Source of the DNA: Lingula anatina
Taxonomy: Eukaryota > Brachiopoda > Lingulata > Lingulida > Lingulidae
Direction of reading: 5' to 3'
NCBI RefSeq assembly: GCF_001039355.2
Contig: NW_019775542.1
Coordinates: 260,350 to 324,349 of the forward strand
DNA: 64,000 nt
Position 1 is the first letter of the stretch; every line of letters starts with the position of its first letter. A program made the position numbers and the translations under genes. The notes below the pieces were generated by a model that ran no database searches, was not told the origin of the DNA, and saw nothing but the letters and a program-made list of their open reading frames with translations. Of this stretch, positions 27,703 to 63,988 are shown in pieces.

Positions 27703-27893
27703 AAATAGTGTGTGTGTGTGTGTGTCGTTGCATATATACATACAGATTTTATAACATGAAAGTAAATGTAAACTTTGGTTTTCTTGCCCTTTAAAACAAA
27801 CACATTGGCATTAATAACCAAATCACTACCATTCCAACTAGTAAGTGACAAATCATTTAATTTAGAAGTTGACCAACGTACCTTGGTGTCCAT
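1815..27893 (-). CDS. Ig/FN3/DB-module single-pass receptor (complete, 36 coding exons)
   Basis: A multi-exon gene read on the minus strand. Coding exons in transcript order: 27882-27893, 24974-25055, 22173-22282, 21633-21729, 18565-18690, 17380-17553, 15589-15738, 15184-15341, 14636-14792, 14270-14305, 13812-13937, 13327-13479, 12874-13022, 12381-12525, 12087-12140, 11722-11868, 11242-11403, 10763-10926, 10376-10511, 10033-10083, 9588-9710, 9083-9241, 8549-8706, 8210-8339, 7719-7973, 7131-7424, 6716-6793, 6291-6434, 5585-5734, 4961-5124, 4456-4609, 3998-4143, 3520-3649, 3160-3283, 2818-2905, 1815-2411. The sum is 5,283 nt, an exact multiple of three, giving about 1,760 residues. All introns are GT-AG. 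Order: signal peptide, Ig, DB2-FN3, four further linker/DB2/FN3 stretches with two Ig domains before the last, an extra FN3, TM, tail. The family resembles the Ig-like and FN3 domain proteins with DB modules described in C. elegans. It is probably a cell-surface adhesion or signalling receptor; ligand and function are unknown. Confidence 0.88.
3160..3283 (-). CDS. Gene 1 transmembrane exon
   Basis: Encodes a Gly/Ser-rich stalk (GGVSSGQSGVNGVG) and one hydrophobic helix (IALGVLVPLLLLAIAAVGIM, continuing YFFY), then an Arg-Arg stop-transfer sequence formed across the next junction. The exon starts in phase 1 and ends in phase 2. Together with the N-terminal signal peptide it predicts a type I membrane protein. 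Confidence 0.9.
3520..5124 (-). CDS. Gene 1 FN3 domains 5 and 6 (four exons)
   Basis: Exons 4961-5124 and 4456-4609 encode FN3-5 (residues about 1294-1399; VSVMWDAPNK and YEIYVVAWNHHGQS). Exons 3998-4143 and 3520-3649 encode FN3-6 (residues about 1400-1491; VHLLWDLP and YEFRVAAENTYGSS). This is the only place where two FN3 domains are adjacent, next to the membrane. Each is split in phase 0. Confidence 0.86.
5585..6434 (-). CDS. Gene 1 DB modules 9 (A) and 10 (B)
   Basis: Exon 6291-6434 (residues about 1196-1243) encodes ECCRSQGVSERCQVGC through LLACAAG. Exon 5585-5734 (residues about 1244-1293) encodes DGRDHEKCCREAGVPETC through IVNCLESGRG. Both are phase 1-1. DB10 has RDH in place of RNH. 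Confidence 0.85.
6716..6793 (-). CDS. Gene 1 linker exon 4 (78 nt)
   Basis: A phase 1-1 exon encoding 26 residues, residues about 1170-1195, with a Thr/Ser/Pro-rich core (DVSTTTSPTSGIPPATRP). It is the longest of the four linkers and lies just before the last DB pair. It is probably extended and O-glycosylated. Confidence 0.75.
7131..7973 (-). CDS. Gene 1 Ig domains 2 and 3 (one exon each)
   Basis: Exon 7719-7973 (residues about 987-1071) encodes an I-set-like Ig: VTLRCEA, then IFWTRNGK and QGEYMCHANNGIG. Exon 7131-7424 (residues about 1072-1169) encodes a second: VYIHCWF, GYWKHNSV and DLGRYECIGENSLG. Both have the two cysteines and the core tryptophan, and both are phase 1-1. This Ig pair interrupts the otherwise regular DB-DB-FN3 series. 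Confidence 0.87.
8210..8706 (-). CDS. Gene 1 FN3 domain 4 (two exons)
   Basis: Exons 8549-8706 and 8210-8339 encode residues about 891-986. The first half shows FLEMSWLPP and the second YEVYLVALNDHGAS. The junction is phase 0 and the outer boundaries are phase 1. Confidence 0.85.
9083..9710 (-). CDS. Gene 1 DB modules 7 (A) and 8 (B)
   Basis: Exon 9588-9710 (residues about 797-837) encodes CCVNLNVSPSCQPYC through VFACRG. Exon 9083-9241 (residues about 838-890) encodes EDHQNEPCCRRRNVPGMC through IMSCIKEG. Both are phase 1-1. DB8 has a diverged lead (HQNEP rather than RNH) but keeps the B-type ending. Confidence 0.84.
9872..9961. repeat. (TA)n microsatellite, 90 bp
   Basis: Uninterrupted TA dinucleotides in the gene 1 intron between linker 3 and DB7. 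Confidence 0.98.
10033..10083 (-). CDS. Gene 1 mini-exon linker 3 (51 nt)
   Basis: A 51-nt phase 1-1 exon encoding EVPTTPAPNGTFVRNDT, a Pro/Thr linker with two sequons (NGT and NDT). The acceptor is TTTTTTAAG and the donor CTG/GTAAGT. A 90-bp (TA)n tract lies in the intron that follows. Confidence 0.7.
10376..10926 (-). CDS. Gene 1 FN3 domain 3 (two exons)
   Basis: Exons 10763-10926 and 10376-10511 encode residues about 680-779, with ASLDWDAPNR in the first half and YEIQVVAFNQNGSS in the second. Several N-x-S/T sequons are visible (for example NFT, NVT, NTT). Intron positions match those of the other FN3 domains. Confidence 0.85.
11242..11868 (-). CDS. Gene 1 DB modules 5 (A) and 6 (B)
   Basis: Exon 11722-11868 (residues about 577-625) encodes ECCIKRNVPSFCLPLC through ILACGAG. 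Exon 11242-11403 (residues about 626-679) encodes DQRNHRPCCENIVLQESC through IIKCMKQG. Both are phase 1-1. The intron between them carries an (AAAT)n tract at 11427-11454. Confidence 0.85.
11427..11454. repeat. (AAAT)n microsatellite
   Basis: About six AAAT units in the intron between DB5 and DB6. Confidence 0.95.
12087..12140 (-). CDS. Gene 1 mini-exon linker 2 (54 nt)
   Basis: A 54-nt phase 1-1 exon encoding an eighteen-residue Pro/Thr-rich linker (EPTTQPTVLPPPQPHNWT), including the sequon N-W-T. It sits directly before a DB pair, as do all the linker exons. Such Pro/Thr segments are usually extended and often O-glycosylated. Confidence 0.72.
12381..13022 (-). CDS. Gene 1 FN3 domain 2 (two exons)
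   Basis: Exons 12874-13022 and 12381-12525 encode residues about 461-558. Key motifs are AELQWDV in the first half and YEVYMVARGQNGSS in the second, followed by a Tyr-Pro-Pro-Pro exit. The internal donor is GAG/GTTGAA, the weakest donor in the gene; it is accepted because the phase-0 junction restores the FN3 fold. Confidence 0.8.
13327..13937 (-). CDS. Gene 1 DB modules 3 (A) and 4 (B)
   Basis: Exon 13812-13937 (residues about 368-409) encodes CCRRHNISSLCMPLC with the ending VYSCLAG. Exon 13327-13479 (residues about 410-460) encodes GGRNHTGCC through IETCIMEGG. Both are phase 1-1. DB3 is one of the shortest modules but keeps the CC pair and the following cysteines. The A-type then B-type order repeats that of DB1 and DB2. 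Confidence 0.83.
14270..14305 (-). CDS. Gene 1 mini-exon linker 1 (36 nt)
   Basis: A 36-nt phase 1-1 exon encoding twelve residues (MPERSNTTSVS plus split codons). It is Ser/Thr rich, with an N-T-T sequon. The acceptor is TTTCAG and the donor GTAAGT. Because both ends are phase 1 it could be skipped without a frameshift. Confidence 0.66.
14636..15341 (-). CDS. Gene 1 FN3 domain 1 (two exons)
   Basis: Exons 15184-15341 and 14636-14792 encode residues about 251-355. The first half has the Pro-rich entry and core tryptophan (ILVSWEPP); the second has the typical F-G strand pattern (YEIYVIVVNQHGAS). All six FN3 domains in this protein are split by one phase-0 intron in the middle and bounded by phase-1 introns. 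The intron between the two exons contains a 46-bp tandem duplication (14888-14979). Confidence 0.85.
14888..14979. repeat. Tandem duplication of 46 bp
   Basis: Two adjacent copies starting AAATAAAATAAATTGCAT and ending in ATAATTAA plus a few bases, differing at one or two positions. Located in the intron that splits FN3-1. Confidence 0.9.
15589..15738 (-). CDS. Gene 1 DB module 2 (B-type)
   Basis: A phase 1-1 exon, residues about 201-250. It starts GDRNHYPCCQ and ends ILACYEEG. The Arg-Asn-His lead before the CC pair and the acidic Glu-Gly ending recur in the second module of most pairs. The donor is GAAG/GTCAAG, weaker than its neighbours, but the only one that keeps phase 1 into the FN3 exon. 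Confidence 0.84.
15739..17379 (-). other. Gene 1 intron between DB1 and DB2
   Basis: 1.6 kb intron separating the first DB pair; no coding signal seen. A degenerate TG-rich patch lies near its right end (17262-17340). Confidence 0.6.
17380..17553 (-). CDS. Gene 1 DB module 1 (A-type)
   Basis: A phase 1-1 exon encoding residues about 143-200. It begins with a short Pro/Val-rich lead, then the DB-module signature: a CC pair (TSCCTQAGVAPPCGQAC), two further cysteines and a closing ILTCGAG. DB modules are cysteine-rich extracellular domains of about 100 residues or less, named from nematode proteins; their binding partners are not established. The ending C-G-A-G places it in the A class that always comes first in each DB pair here. 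Confidence 0.85.
18565..22282 (-). CDS. Gene 1 Ig domain 1 (three exons)
   Basis: Exons 22173-22282, 21633-21729 and 18565-18690 together encode residues about 32-142. The first carries the B-strand cysteine (QMECSV), the second the core tryptophan (VLWIFLQ), the third the F-strand motif DAGLYECQV. The donor at 22171-22172 (GTAAGT) is preferred over one 42 bp further on because it gives the normal Cys-to-Trp spacing. An Ig split over three exons contrasts with Ig2 and Ig3, each in a single exon. The domain starts in phase 1 and ends in phase 1, with internal phases 0 and 1. Confidence 0.82.
19337..19359. repeat. (TA)n microsatellite
   Basis: Short TA tract in the Ig1 intron. Confidence 0.95.
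20306..20328. repeat. (GA)n microsatellite
   Basis: Short GA tract in the Ig1 intron. Confidence 0.95.
22283..24973 (-). other. Gene 1 intron between signal peptide and Ig1
   Basis: 2.7 kb, bounded by a GTAGGC donor and a CTCTAG acceptor. AT-rich. I see no exon, RNA gene or intact mobile element in it. Confidence 0.6.
24974..25055 (-). CDS. Gene 1 exon: signal peptide
   Basis: This exon encodes the hydrophobic segment MALVAVMTALMAVQCA, preceded by a polar stretch (NWKLTEQAVYN). With the first exon it makes a normal signal peptide, with cleavage probably after the Cys-Ala near residue 31. The acceptor has a good pyrimidine tract (TTTTCCTTCAG) and the donor is CAG/GTAGGC. It ends in phase 1, like every module boundary downstream. 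The protein is therefore predicted to enter the secretory pathway with the domains outside the cell. Confidence 0.82.
25056..27881 (-). other. Gene 1 intron after the start-codon exon
   Basis: 2.8 kb intron, GT donor at 27880-27881 and AG acceptor at 25056-25057. It contains a (TG)n tract in two parts (27664-27700 and 27709-27725) and a 13-bp direct repeat near 25721-25748. Nothing coding is seen. Confidence 0.6.
27664..27725. repeat. (TG)n microsatellite with one interruption
   Basis: TG tract broken by GGAAATAG, 157 bp downstream (minus strand) of the start-codon exon. Confidence 0.97.
27882..27893 (-). CDS. Gene 1 first coding exon: start codon plus four codons
   Basis: An ATG in a strong Kozak context (CACCATGGAC on the minus strand) is followed by three codons and a consensus donor (AAG then GTACGT). 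Splicing to the acceptor at 25055 keeps the frame open through eleven more codons to the internal ATG at 25020-25022 and into the signal peptide. The N-terminus therefore begins Met-Asp-Thr-Lys, with a polar n-region ahead of a hydrophobic core. The upstream limit of this exon is uncertain: AG acceptors at about 27920 and 27938 are both possible. If the exon is not used, translation would start at 25020-25022 and give 1,745 residues. Confidence 0.62.
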
Positions 27894-27937
27894 GGTGTGG
27901 GTTATATCAACTGTGCCAAGTACTGGTCACAGACTCT

Positions 27938-29552
27938 AGAATCAAGCAATACTATAGTGATGTCAGCTATACACTGCTCCTATCACATCTATCCAAGCAG
28001 GAGTCATCTAGAAGTTTTTCTAAGCCATATCTGTAATAGAAGGAGAGAAGTGTTTAGATCATCACTTGAAGGCTTCCAAGAATATTGGGCTTAAAAGATT
28101 TTGGTCAAAAGCTGTCTTGATCAAAAAGGAACGTAACATGATGAAAGTGACATTTTAGAGTATGATAAATGGAGGTTTGTATAAAGCTTCACAATCACCC
28201 TTGAACTTTAAAATCTGTTTTCCTTAGACCACACAGGTTATTCCTTTCAAATCATGTGAACTTTTCAAACTCAAACGCTGATCCTATTTGCCAATATTAT
28301 GTACCTTTAATAGAGGAACAATTTGAAACAAATCAATAAACACCCACTATTAAAAGAAGAAAAAAAACTTGATTTATCTTGACACGAATATTGTGTGATG
28401 TCATGACCACAAGTTTGTGTTCAATCTCTCCCTGGAGTAGGTTCACAACTGTTAAGTTGTCACTTATTGTGTGAGTGTGGGGGGCACTGTGGGTTCCCAA
28501 ACCTTGCTTCCTGCCTCATCAGTTATGACACCACTATCTTTGTGGCCCATCGGAAAACATGATCAGGGAAATAGTTGCTGACATGCAAACAATACATGGC
28601 ATTTTCATCTCCAGGGGGGCAACAGACGGAAGTTCAATAACAAGATCAATAATTGAAATCAAAGTGCAGGTGATCAACCTGACTGCGTATGCTGACACAA
28701 TTTGTAAGTTGCAGGACTGTGCACTCTGCCCACATATCCTGCAACCTATTCCAATGGTTGCCAAAAACACACCCGAGTCCTTTCTACCCATCTTGATTTT
28801 ATTTCTTGATGTACTCCTGGCTAAACCTACTTGTTTGATAGGGGATCATATCCTATTCCATCTTGTCTTATCAGCAGTCTAAGTCTGTTATTCACATGGG
28901 CATCCCTTTATTCCTTACTTTTGTGGTTACTTTTCCTTATTTGCTATAGTCTCTGTATTATACTTAAATACTTCTCTCAAAATAGATTTGATCATTATAC
29001 AAGGAAATTTAAGGACAACATGGAATCTGGCACAATTTAAAACATAATAATTAACTACAAGTAATCAATATGCAAGGCAAGAGACAAATATCTAACATAC
29101 AAATTACACAAATAAACTTTAACAAATCTCTGTAAATAAATAAATAAATTTCATTAACAACAGTGCTTTGTGTTGATTTTACACTGACAAAAAATGTAAA
29201 GTTACTAGTTTTGATCCACCCTGTATTATATCTATATAAATATTTAACTTATCATTTACATGCCTTACCATCCGGTCATTACATGAAAAAAAGACTAATA
29301 TAATTTTAGCTCTAAAAACACATGTCATACCTCACTTAACTTTTTCTATTATAACTAATAACATGTTCATAGCATCAAAAAACCATTATCTAGCAATTTA
29401 AATCTCATCAATGCTAATTTGATGTTGATAAATCATGAAATCTAAACTTTAATGCAAATATTGCCAATGTGTTTTTATGTTGAATAAATTTTGTACATAA
29501 TCACCATCATATATACACATTGTATATAACACACACACGCACACACACGTAC

Positions 29553-29648
<96 letters not shown>

Positions 29649-32600
29649 GTGTGATGTCGTTCATACGTACATGTTTACTGTATCGTGCCTTTCTTCACCA
29701 TTCCCTACAATCCAACTGCAGGCTGGGTGTGAAGAATTCAAGTGGTTACCTTTATTATACTCTATTACACTAATCCTTCGAAACAAATTCCATTAAAAAG
29801 ACTCAGTCACTGGATATATATCTATAGAAAATCAGGGACTGATGTGCCTGGCACCCCCTTTTTTTGATAATTGCTCAACCATTCAAGGTAGATAAATTTT
29901 CCTCTTCGAAACTGCACTTACATTCTTTTTAATTCTACAGGTGTAGTATCAAGTTACAAAGTTTCTATTCAGCATCTTATTCATTTTACCATTTCCTGGC
30001 TTTCATCAGAGAACTCATTTCTACCTAAGTTTTTTTCTCTGTTTTTAAAGAAACTTGAAAATTACTGTTGGTTTTCCAAGGGTTATGGGTTGGATATCGT
30101 ATTGAAGAAAGAGGGCCTCAATCAGTTCAACCACAATTTTCTTCTTTTGTATGTTTTTGGATTAACCACCCACTTCTTTTGAAAAATTCAATATGTTCTA
30201 TAAACAATGCCATCAATTTTAACTGCACAAGGTAACGACAAAAAAGTATCACGTCTTTCAAGTATGATACACAAAGAAGGATATGATAGTTCATTTTTTA
30301 AAGAACCAATTTTGCTCTTTTTTTTATCCCTTGAAAGGTGATATCAAAGCTTACTGAATTGTGCATTATGATTTTTTTCTCATCAAATTTAAATTTTTTG
30401 TTATTAAGTTATTTTGAATTTTAACAAAATTTAAAGAGGTAAACTTTTAAACAAATTATCACCCTTTTAAAACTACTGACGATGCATATATGATAGAAGA
30501 GCAGGATATTCCACATACATCAATATTATTGTAATATCCTTATCAAAACTGGTGCACATTAGTTTTATTGTGTCAAATGATTAAGTATTCATAAGCAAAA
30601 AAAAGTTAAAGAGAAATAATTCCAGTTACTGCACTGAACATCAAGTCTGCTTCATCGATAAGTGATGTACCATTTCTTTAATTAAAATCTCTTCGTGAAG
30701 GACAAAATATGGTTTATGTCAGATTTTGTCAAAAAAGTGCTCCTATTTAATTATATTCCCTCCAGTTAAACATGTTGACGCCAAGCCGTATACCACACCT
30801 TTCATCCTACTTCCCTCTTAGGTATCAAATTGATCTCAAAACCCCTATCATCCCCTCAACAGTCTAATACTTTATTTAATTGACATTATCAAATATTAGC
30901 CAAACCAAAATGGCCGTTAAACACATGAGTAGATGAGTATGACCACGTGTAGGTGGGTGCACACGCACATGTGTCACGCAGGCTCATGTACCTTTGAGTG
31001 CACAGGAGTGTTATATGCATAGGCAATGCACTTACATGAAGAATTGCATGACCCGCTGGGGGGGTCACCTCCAAATTTGTCCCTTTACGTAAGGTTTCTA
31101 GACTTATATATAGATGGAAAGTTCTATTGTTAACAAAATGCCAACTTCTTAGCACTTATATGTAATCCTTCAAATTAACCTACTCAGTGGACTGACTTTT
31201 AGAATGGGGGGACTGACTTTTAGAATGCAGCATTTGAAATTTTTTTCGAAACCAAGTAGCACAGGGCTACTGGGGAAGATCCTCCTTGACAGTGCAGGTA
31301 GTACATATGTAGCTATCAAAGAAATTGGTTTTAAGTACGCCATGCCGTCTGAGCAACAGACTGTATTGATCAAAAATGCATATACTGCTTGTGTAGAGAA
31401 TTTATAGAAACAGACCTCCAGGTTTGATAAGGAAGGAGAGTGAAATTCAGCACAAACAAAAACTGAAAACTTGTCTGAAGTATTATATAACTAGGAGATA
31501 AAAACCATGCCTGCCTCCAGTGTTCAGGCTGGTGGTACAATAATAAGGGTTTAGCTACCTAACAGTAGCAACATGCACCATATCATACCATATCATACTA
31601 TGTATTGTATATATCATACATGTATGTGCGCTTTTTCAGTGTTATAGCTACACACAAACACACATATATATATATAAGTATTGGTGTATTATGACCCTTT
31701 TCAAAATAAATCAACAAAAGAATAGCTAACAGTCACACTCTCTATGCAGTTTGATTAATGGCAAGTCACCATGTCATGTACTAATCTCTCACTGAAATTC
31801 ATCTTTGAATTACAGCAGTTTAAGTCTTGTTTATATTACTTGAGACAAGCAAAATATCAAGGTATGATAAAGATTTTTTTAGCAAATCTTGTGACAGGTA
31901 CTGTAAATTGCTTCTGTGTAGCTTTTGGGCTTCAATTGTCACTGACATGCAATGATCACGTTACATCATCAAAATGTAAATTTTGCACAGTGCACACTCA
32001 TATCTTTGTGGTAAATGTGGTTATACACTGTGACTATGATCATAATAGCAAAAACATGCATGTTTATGTATACTCATTTAAAGCCAATTAAGCAATATTC
32101 CAGATTGCATGATGAGAAAGATGTAAAAGGGAGATTAAAACATAATTAGTTTTCTGATTAAGGACGAGCCTGTAAGTAAATTATACATTACCCAAATACA
32201 GTCTTAACCATATTTTACCTGTGCCTTATAATCAGTTGTGGTCGGTGTTGCATATTTTGGTACTTTTGCAGTATCCCCACCACCTTATAAGTCTTTGGTT
32301 TTCAACATATTTCTAAACTAACTTACGTAGGTGGTGACTTTGAGCAATGTTTCTACTATTCAAATGAATCAGTTTGACATTTAACATATTGTTTTTTAAA
32401 AAATATTTTTACTAAAAACTTCGAGCCCATCATGTTATGTGAGGGTTAGAGGATTCAGGTCATCCCAAGGGTGAAAATGTCAGTGGTCAAAAAACTTAAA
32501 AGTCAATATTATAAAAACAAAAAAAGGTTATTTACACACACACACACACACATATTTGAAAAGCAGCTTGAGACATTGATCAAAATCACCACATACTGAG

Positions 32601-33300
32601 TATCTGAAATCTAAAAAACACTAAAAATGAGAGGTTTCTACTCGTGATATGTGAAGGGAGGAGATACTGCTAATTAAGTACCCAAATTTCTATTAACCAA
32701 GAACACCGATGTGAATTCAATGACTTATTTGAATGTCCAGCAATCAATGGCTTTGTTTTCTTGTTATTCCATACATTTTCATTAAGACAAGACCTTGGAA
32801 ACATTAAAAGGACCAACTCAATAGAAAGGGTTGCTAATATCTTAGTGTGGGTAGTACGCGCATCAGTGGGTCAATGGAGTTAGTTACTCTAAATATGACA
32901 CGGTCATCATTTACGTTGCTACACTGCAAATAGCAAATTAGGGTTATGATAGTAATACAGTCTTAACCACACACATTCAAGTGTTGTTTATCCCTTAAAA
33001 AATTCACATATCCTGTACAAACTCTCAGAATGAAACAAGACGTCAAAATCTTAACCCCACTTAATAAATCCGTAGTATTCCTAACCTTCTATTACACCTG
33101 CCTATGTCCGGCTGAGTAGGCCTACTGTCACCACAAGAGGCGACGCTTTAAGACACCTTGCGTCACTTACCTGCGAAAACAATTAATCAAATCATCCTCC
33201 TCTGTCTTTGAAACCACACCTGTCAAAGGCTCACTAAGAATAAGTATTTCAAATTAATCACATCTACGTAAATGTGCGTAAATCTGGCAACGACTCTTAC
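27938..33300 (-). other. Long 5' intron of gene 1
   Basis: About 5.4 kb without a coding region I can support. It holds a 90-bp (TA)n tract (29558-29647), an (AC)n run just left of it, a short (CA)n at 32535-32552 and a candidate 5'UTR exon at 33171-33233. Plus-strand reading frames here (for example at 28559 and 31771) show no domain and no splice support. Confidence 0.5.
29558..29647. repeat. (TA)n microsatellite, 90 bp
   Basis: Uninterrupted TA dinucleotides in the long 5' intron of gene 1, preceded by an (AC)n run. Confidence 0.98.
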
Positions 33301-33372
33301 CTTGAATTTTATGAGATTACAGAAGTCGCCATCTTGCTTTTGTTGCACCTGGGCACTTGACCTACTTCCGGG
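33301..33372 (-). promoter_or_regulatory. Probable first non-coding exon and promoter of gene 1
   Basis: On the minus strand this stretch reads CCGGAAGTAGG (an ETS-type site), then AAGATGGCGAC (YY1-like), ending in a strong donor AAG/GTAAGAG at 33299-33300. ETS plus YY1-like motifs close to a donor are typical of an animal 5' exon. It lies about 5.4 kb upstream of the start-codon exon, on the same strand. A second candidate 5'UTR exon (33171-33233, donor CAG/GTAAGT) follows closely. Linking these exons to gene 1 is an inference. Confidence 0.45.
33309..33332 (-). other. Short upstream ORF in the candidate first exon
   Basis: The ATG inside the AAGATGGCG motif opens a seven-codon frame (MATSVIS) that ends in TAA before the donor. 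If the exon is transcribed as proposed, this is an upstream ORF closed before the main start. It may only reflect the YY1-like element. Confidence 0.3.
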
Positions 33373-36364
33373 AGAGAACGACGAAACAGGTGTGCGAAAT
33401 GAAATTTACATCACATGTTCTTTACAGTTATTGACAATTTACTTTTTTGGGACCTTTACAAATGTTTACTATTTTTACGTTAATCACGTCAAATTATACC
33501 AGTATGTATATTTGATATTGACAGTTTATTCATTTAGATATTTTTTTCCTGAATTAGGCCCTATATGCAAAATTTTAAGAACGGATTAATAATATTTTAA
33601 AATGACAAAGATGGGGGGAGGGGGGGGGGTATTCTCGTCCAGATTATTAAGAATATATCAAGCAAAGTGCTTCCGACTGAAATTGTACGAAAATAGTCAT
33701 AATAACAATAAAATAATAAATAAATATAAAACAAACAAGAGATCAATTAAAACACTTGTTTTTGATGTTTATTAAAATACTTTGTCCAGTTTTTCAGTTT
33801 CATTTTATTTTCCATAATCTAATTCATTACTTTGTTTATGATTTTTTCGTAAATAAAAATTAGACAGGAAAACATTGACCTACACCAGATAAGTACCATT
33901 CATGTTTACAGGGACTAATTTTGAATATAGGAATGGATTAATTAACCATTGGTAAATATGGGAAATTGTCGTTTACCTCAGAAAAATCCATTTTTGGCCA
34001 AAATGAACAGTTATTATCCCTTAAAATCGTCACATCTATGCAGTGGTTTTAGTATGCATGAGAATCATGCAGAAAGCACTTTTAATTTGTCATATACAAT
34101 TCAAACTGCAAACCAATCTAATACCTAGCTAATTTAGAGATGCAGTGAAAAACAGAACAAGTATCAATTTATGTAAACCAAGACTATTTCAAAGCAGAGC
34201 AAGTCTGGAAGTATTAGGGATGCACACATTTCAGGGCACCCCTGTTTTGGTGACTATACTGCACATCAGGGATGGACCCAGGATTATTTGAAGGGGTGGG
34301 GGGGGGGGGTCCGCAGATGCTAAGCTGACTCTTACCCCCCTCTACTTTGGTGTGGGTTTGGGGCCTGGTGAAGGAGGGGGGTTAGGATCTCCCTAGACCC
34401 CCACCCCCGCATCACCACTGCACATGGTATGCAAGGAAGCCACATTAGAACTGATACCATACAATAAAACATATGAAATTTTTTTATAACATCAAGTATA
34501 CCTATAATTTTATAACAAGTCCTGAACTATCAGATAAAGTAAGTCAAAGTTTTCATAAAAATATACAATTTATTTCTCCACAAAGTATTTGTTAAGATCC
34601 CTAAGGTATGGAGTGTACTGCTATATATAATCTAACAGTAAAGAGTTAATAATGCTGATATTGTAGAAGAGGAAAAAATGGTCAATATATCAATGCAATG
34701 ACCAAATTATATAATCACAATGACTAATAGCGATAATATATCCACTGTAGCATCACAACATATACTTGTAATGTTCAAAAATATTTCCAAAATGTACACA
34801 AAGAAATAGACCTTGCTCTGTTCAAGAGAGACAGACCAAGAACTTCTTTTAATATTGCTATTGCAAATATCTAAATATTGTTGTGATATTTAGTGATCTT
34901 TTAACATAAAAATAAGTTTTTGTTCAAGAAAGATTTCATATACTTTGGTAAAAATCAAGCTGTTCCTTTTTTATACGAATAATTAAAATATTGGCTTAAT
35001 GTTTTTTTTTTCCACAAAATTTTCATTTTGTTTTAATTTGCAGGATTAACTGTACTGAATATGTAATGTAACAAACTTGGGAAGCGATGCATCACATTAG
35101 CCTAAGTGGGACATTGAGCATCATAAAAATCTTTAAGGTGATTTGTGCTTTTTGTCATTTTCTCCTGATTATCATAAATCCATAATAATGGCACATCTAT
35201 ACAGGATTATCAGTGAAAAACATATATTATATTAATATCAAAAACTCATTTACATAACATTCACTCACACTTCTAACCCATGTAAGTTATTGAGGTAAAG
35301 CTCAATCCACAATATCCTAATCTTGCAAGGGAGTTAAGTTACATTGGTTTTACAGTCTTAAGTAAATTCAACACTAACCACAGCACTATTGGTGAATGTT
35401 GCAATGGTGTGGAACAAATTTTCTTCCAGTCTTCTTAAAGCTTTTATATTTATACAATATCAATAAAATTTCCATCTGAAGATGTCTATATGAATGCTAC
35501 ATTACATACATTTAAAGCCAGAAGGAAAAAGCATCAACATGTCTTATATACTGTAAAATATATTTTTATCTTCTACCTTTTTCTGAACCAAGATAAAAGT
35601 TCTTGGAATGTCGAGTACACCAATTGAAGGAAGCCAACATAGACATATTTCTAGGATAATGTAGTAAAACAAACTGCAAAGTGTTATTCTGGATTTTCGT
35701 CTGGAATCTTCATATCAACTCCACTGTTACATTGACTGATTTTTCCTAACAATTTATCAATAATTAATACAATAAAAATATTGTTATTCTGTGTTAAATA
35801 AGCTCTTCAGATCATACTTGTCTTCAAATTTTTTTGTTTGTTGTATTTGTCTCAGACCTTTTTATTCAGTCTATTAATCCAGTTATATGTGCTAACTACT
35901 GTGTAACAATACAGTCTCATGGTTACGTCTTCCAAGCCGTGCAGCCTACAGGTTAATCAATTTTTGATTTTTTTTCTATTGTTAAATCACCAACAAACAA
36001 ATAAAAAATTGGTATGACAGTTCTTTGAGGAATATTTTATGTACAAGCATGAAGGATCAAGCTTCTGCAAATGGCAACATCAGCACAAACTATCTTCAAA
36101 CAGGAGGACCAACTCTTTATGTAATAGCGTAACATTTTATCTGGAATTATTTAGTAAATAGGAATTCAATTCTTCATCAGAGCTGGAAGACTGCACCCAT
36201 ACAAGAACAATTATTTTGTATGGGTTTGATATATCACTTCGTAATAAAGTTTCATCATAACGACCAACATCAATTCTGCTTTGTGTGAAATATACTCCCT
36301 CCCGAGTTTTGCCTCATCTGTGGAATGATCATCAAGAATTTTTATGCTCAAAAAATCTTTGGTC
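33373..36364 (-). other. LRP2 3'UTR and intergenic stretch to gene 1
   Basis: About 3 kb between the LRP2 stop and the candidate promoter of gene 1. The right part is presumably LRP2 3'UTR. It contains poly-G runs (33614-33629 and 34298-34310) and a G-rich patch at about 34250-34430 that looks like an interspersed-repeat fragment. No coding sequence is supported. Confidence 0.45.
35861..35866 (-). terminator. LRP2: Candidate poly(A) signal of LRP2 (AATAAA)
   Basis: First AATAAA on the minus strand past the stop codon, about 500 nt downstream. Further copies at 34569-34574, 33804-33809 and 33768-33773 are alternatives. Confidence 0.4.

Positions 36365-63988
<27,624 letters not shown>

Noticed and set aside
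28559-28882. Plus-strand 107-codon frame in the 5' intron of gene 1
   Set aside because: No recognisable domain or start context; composition matches the surrounding non-coding DNA.
33272-33589. Plus-strand 105-codon frame over the candidate promoter
   Set aside because: Runs through the splice donor and promoter-like block on the other strand and then into AT-rich DNA; no domain.
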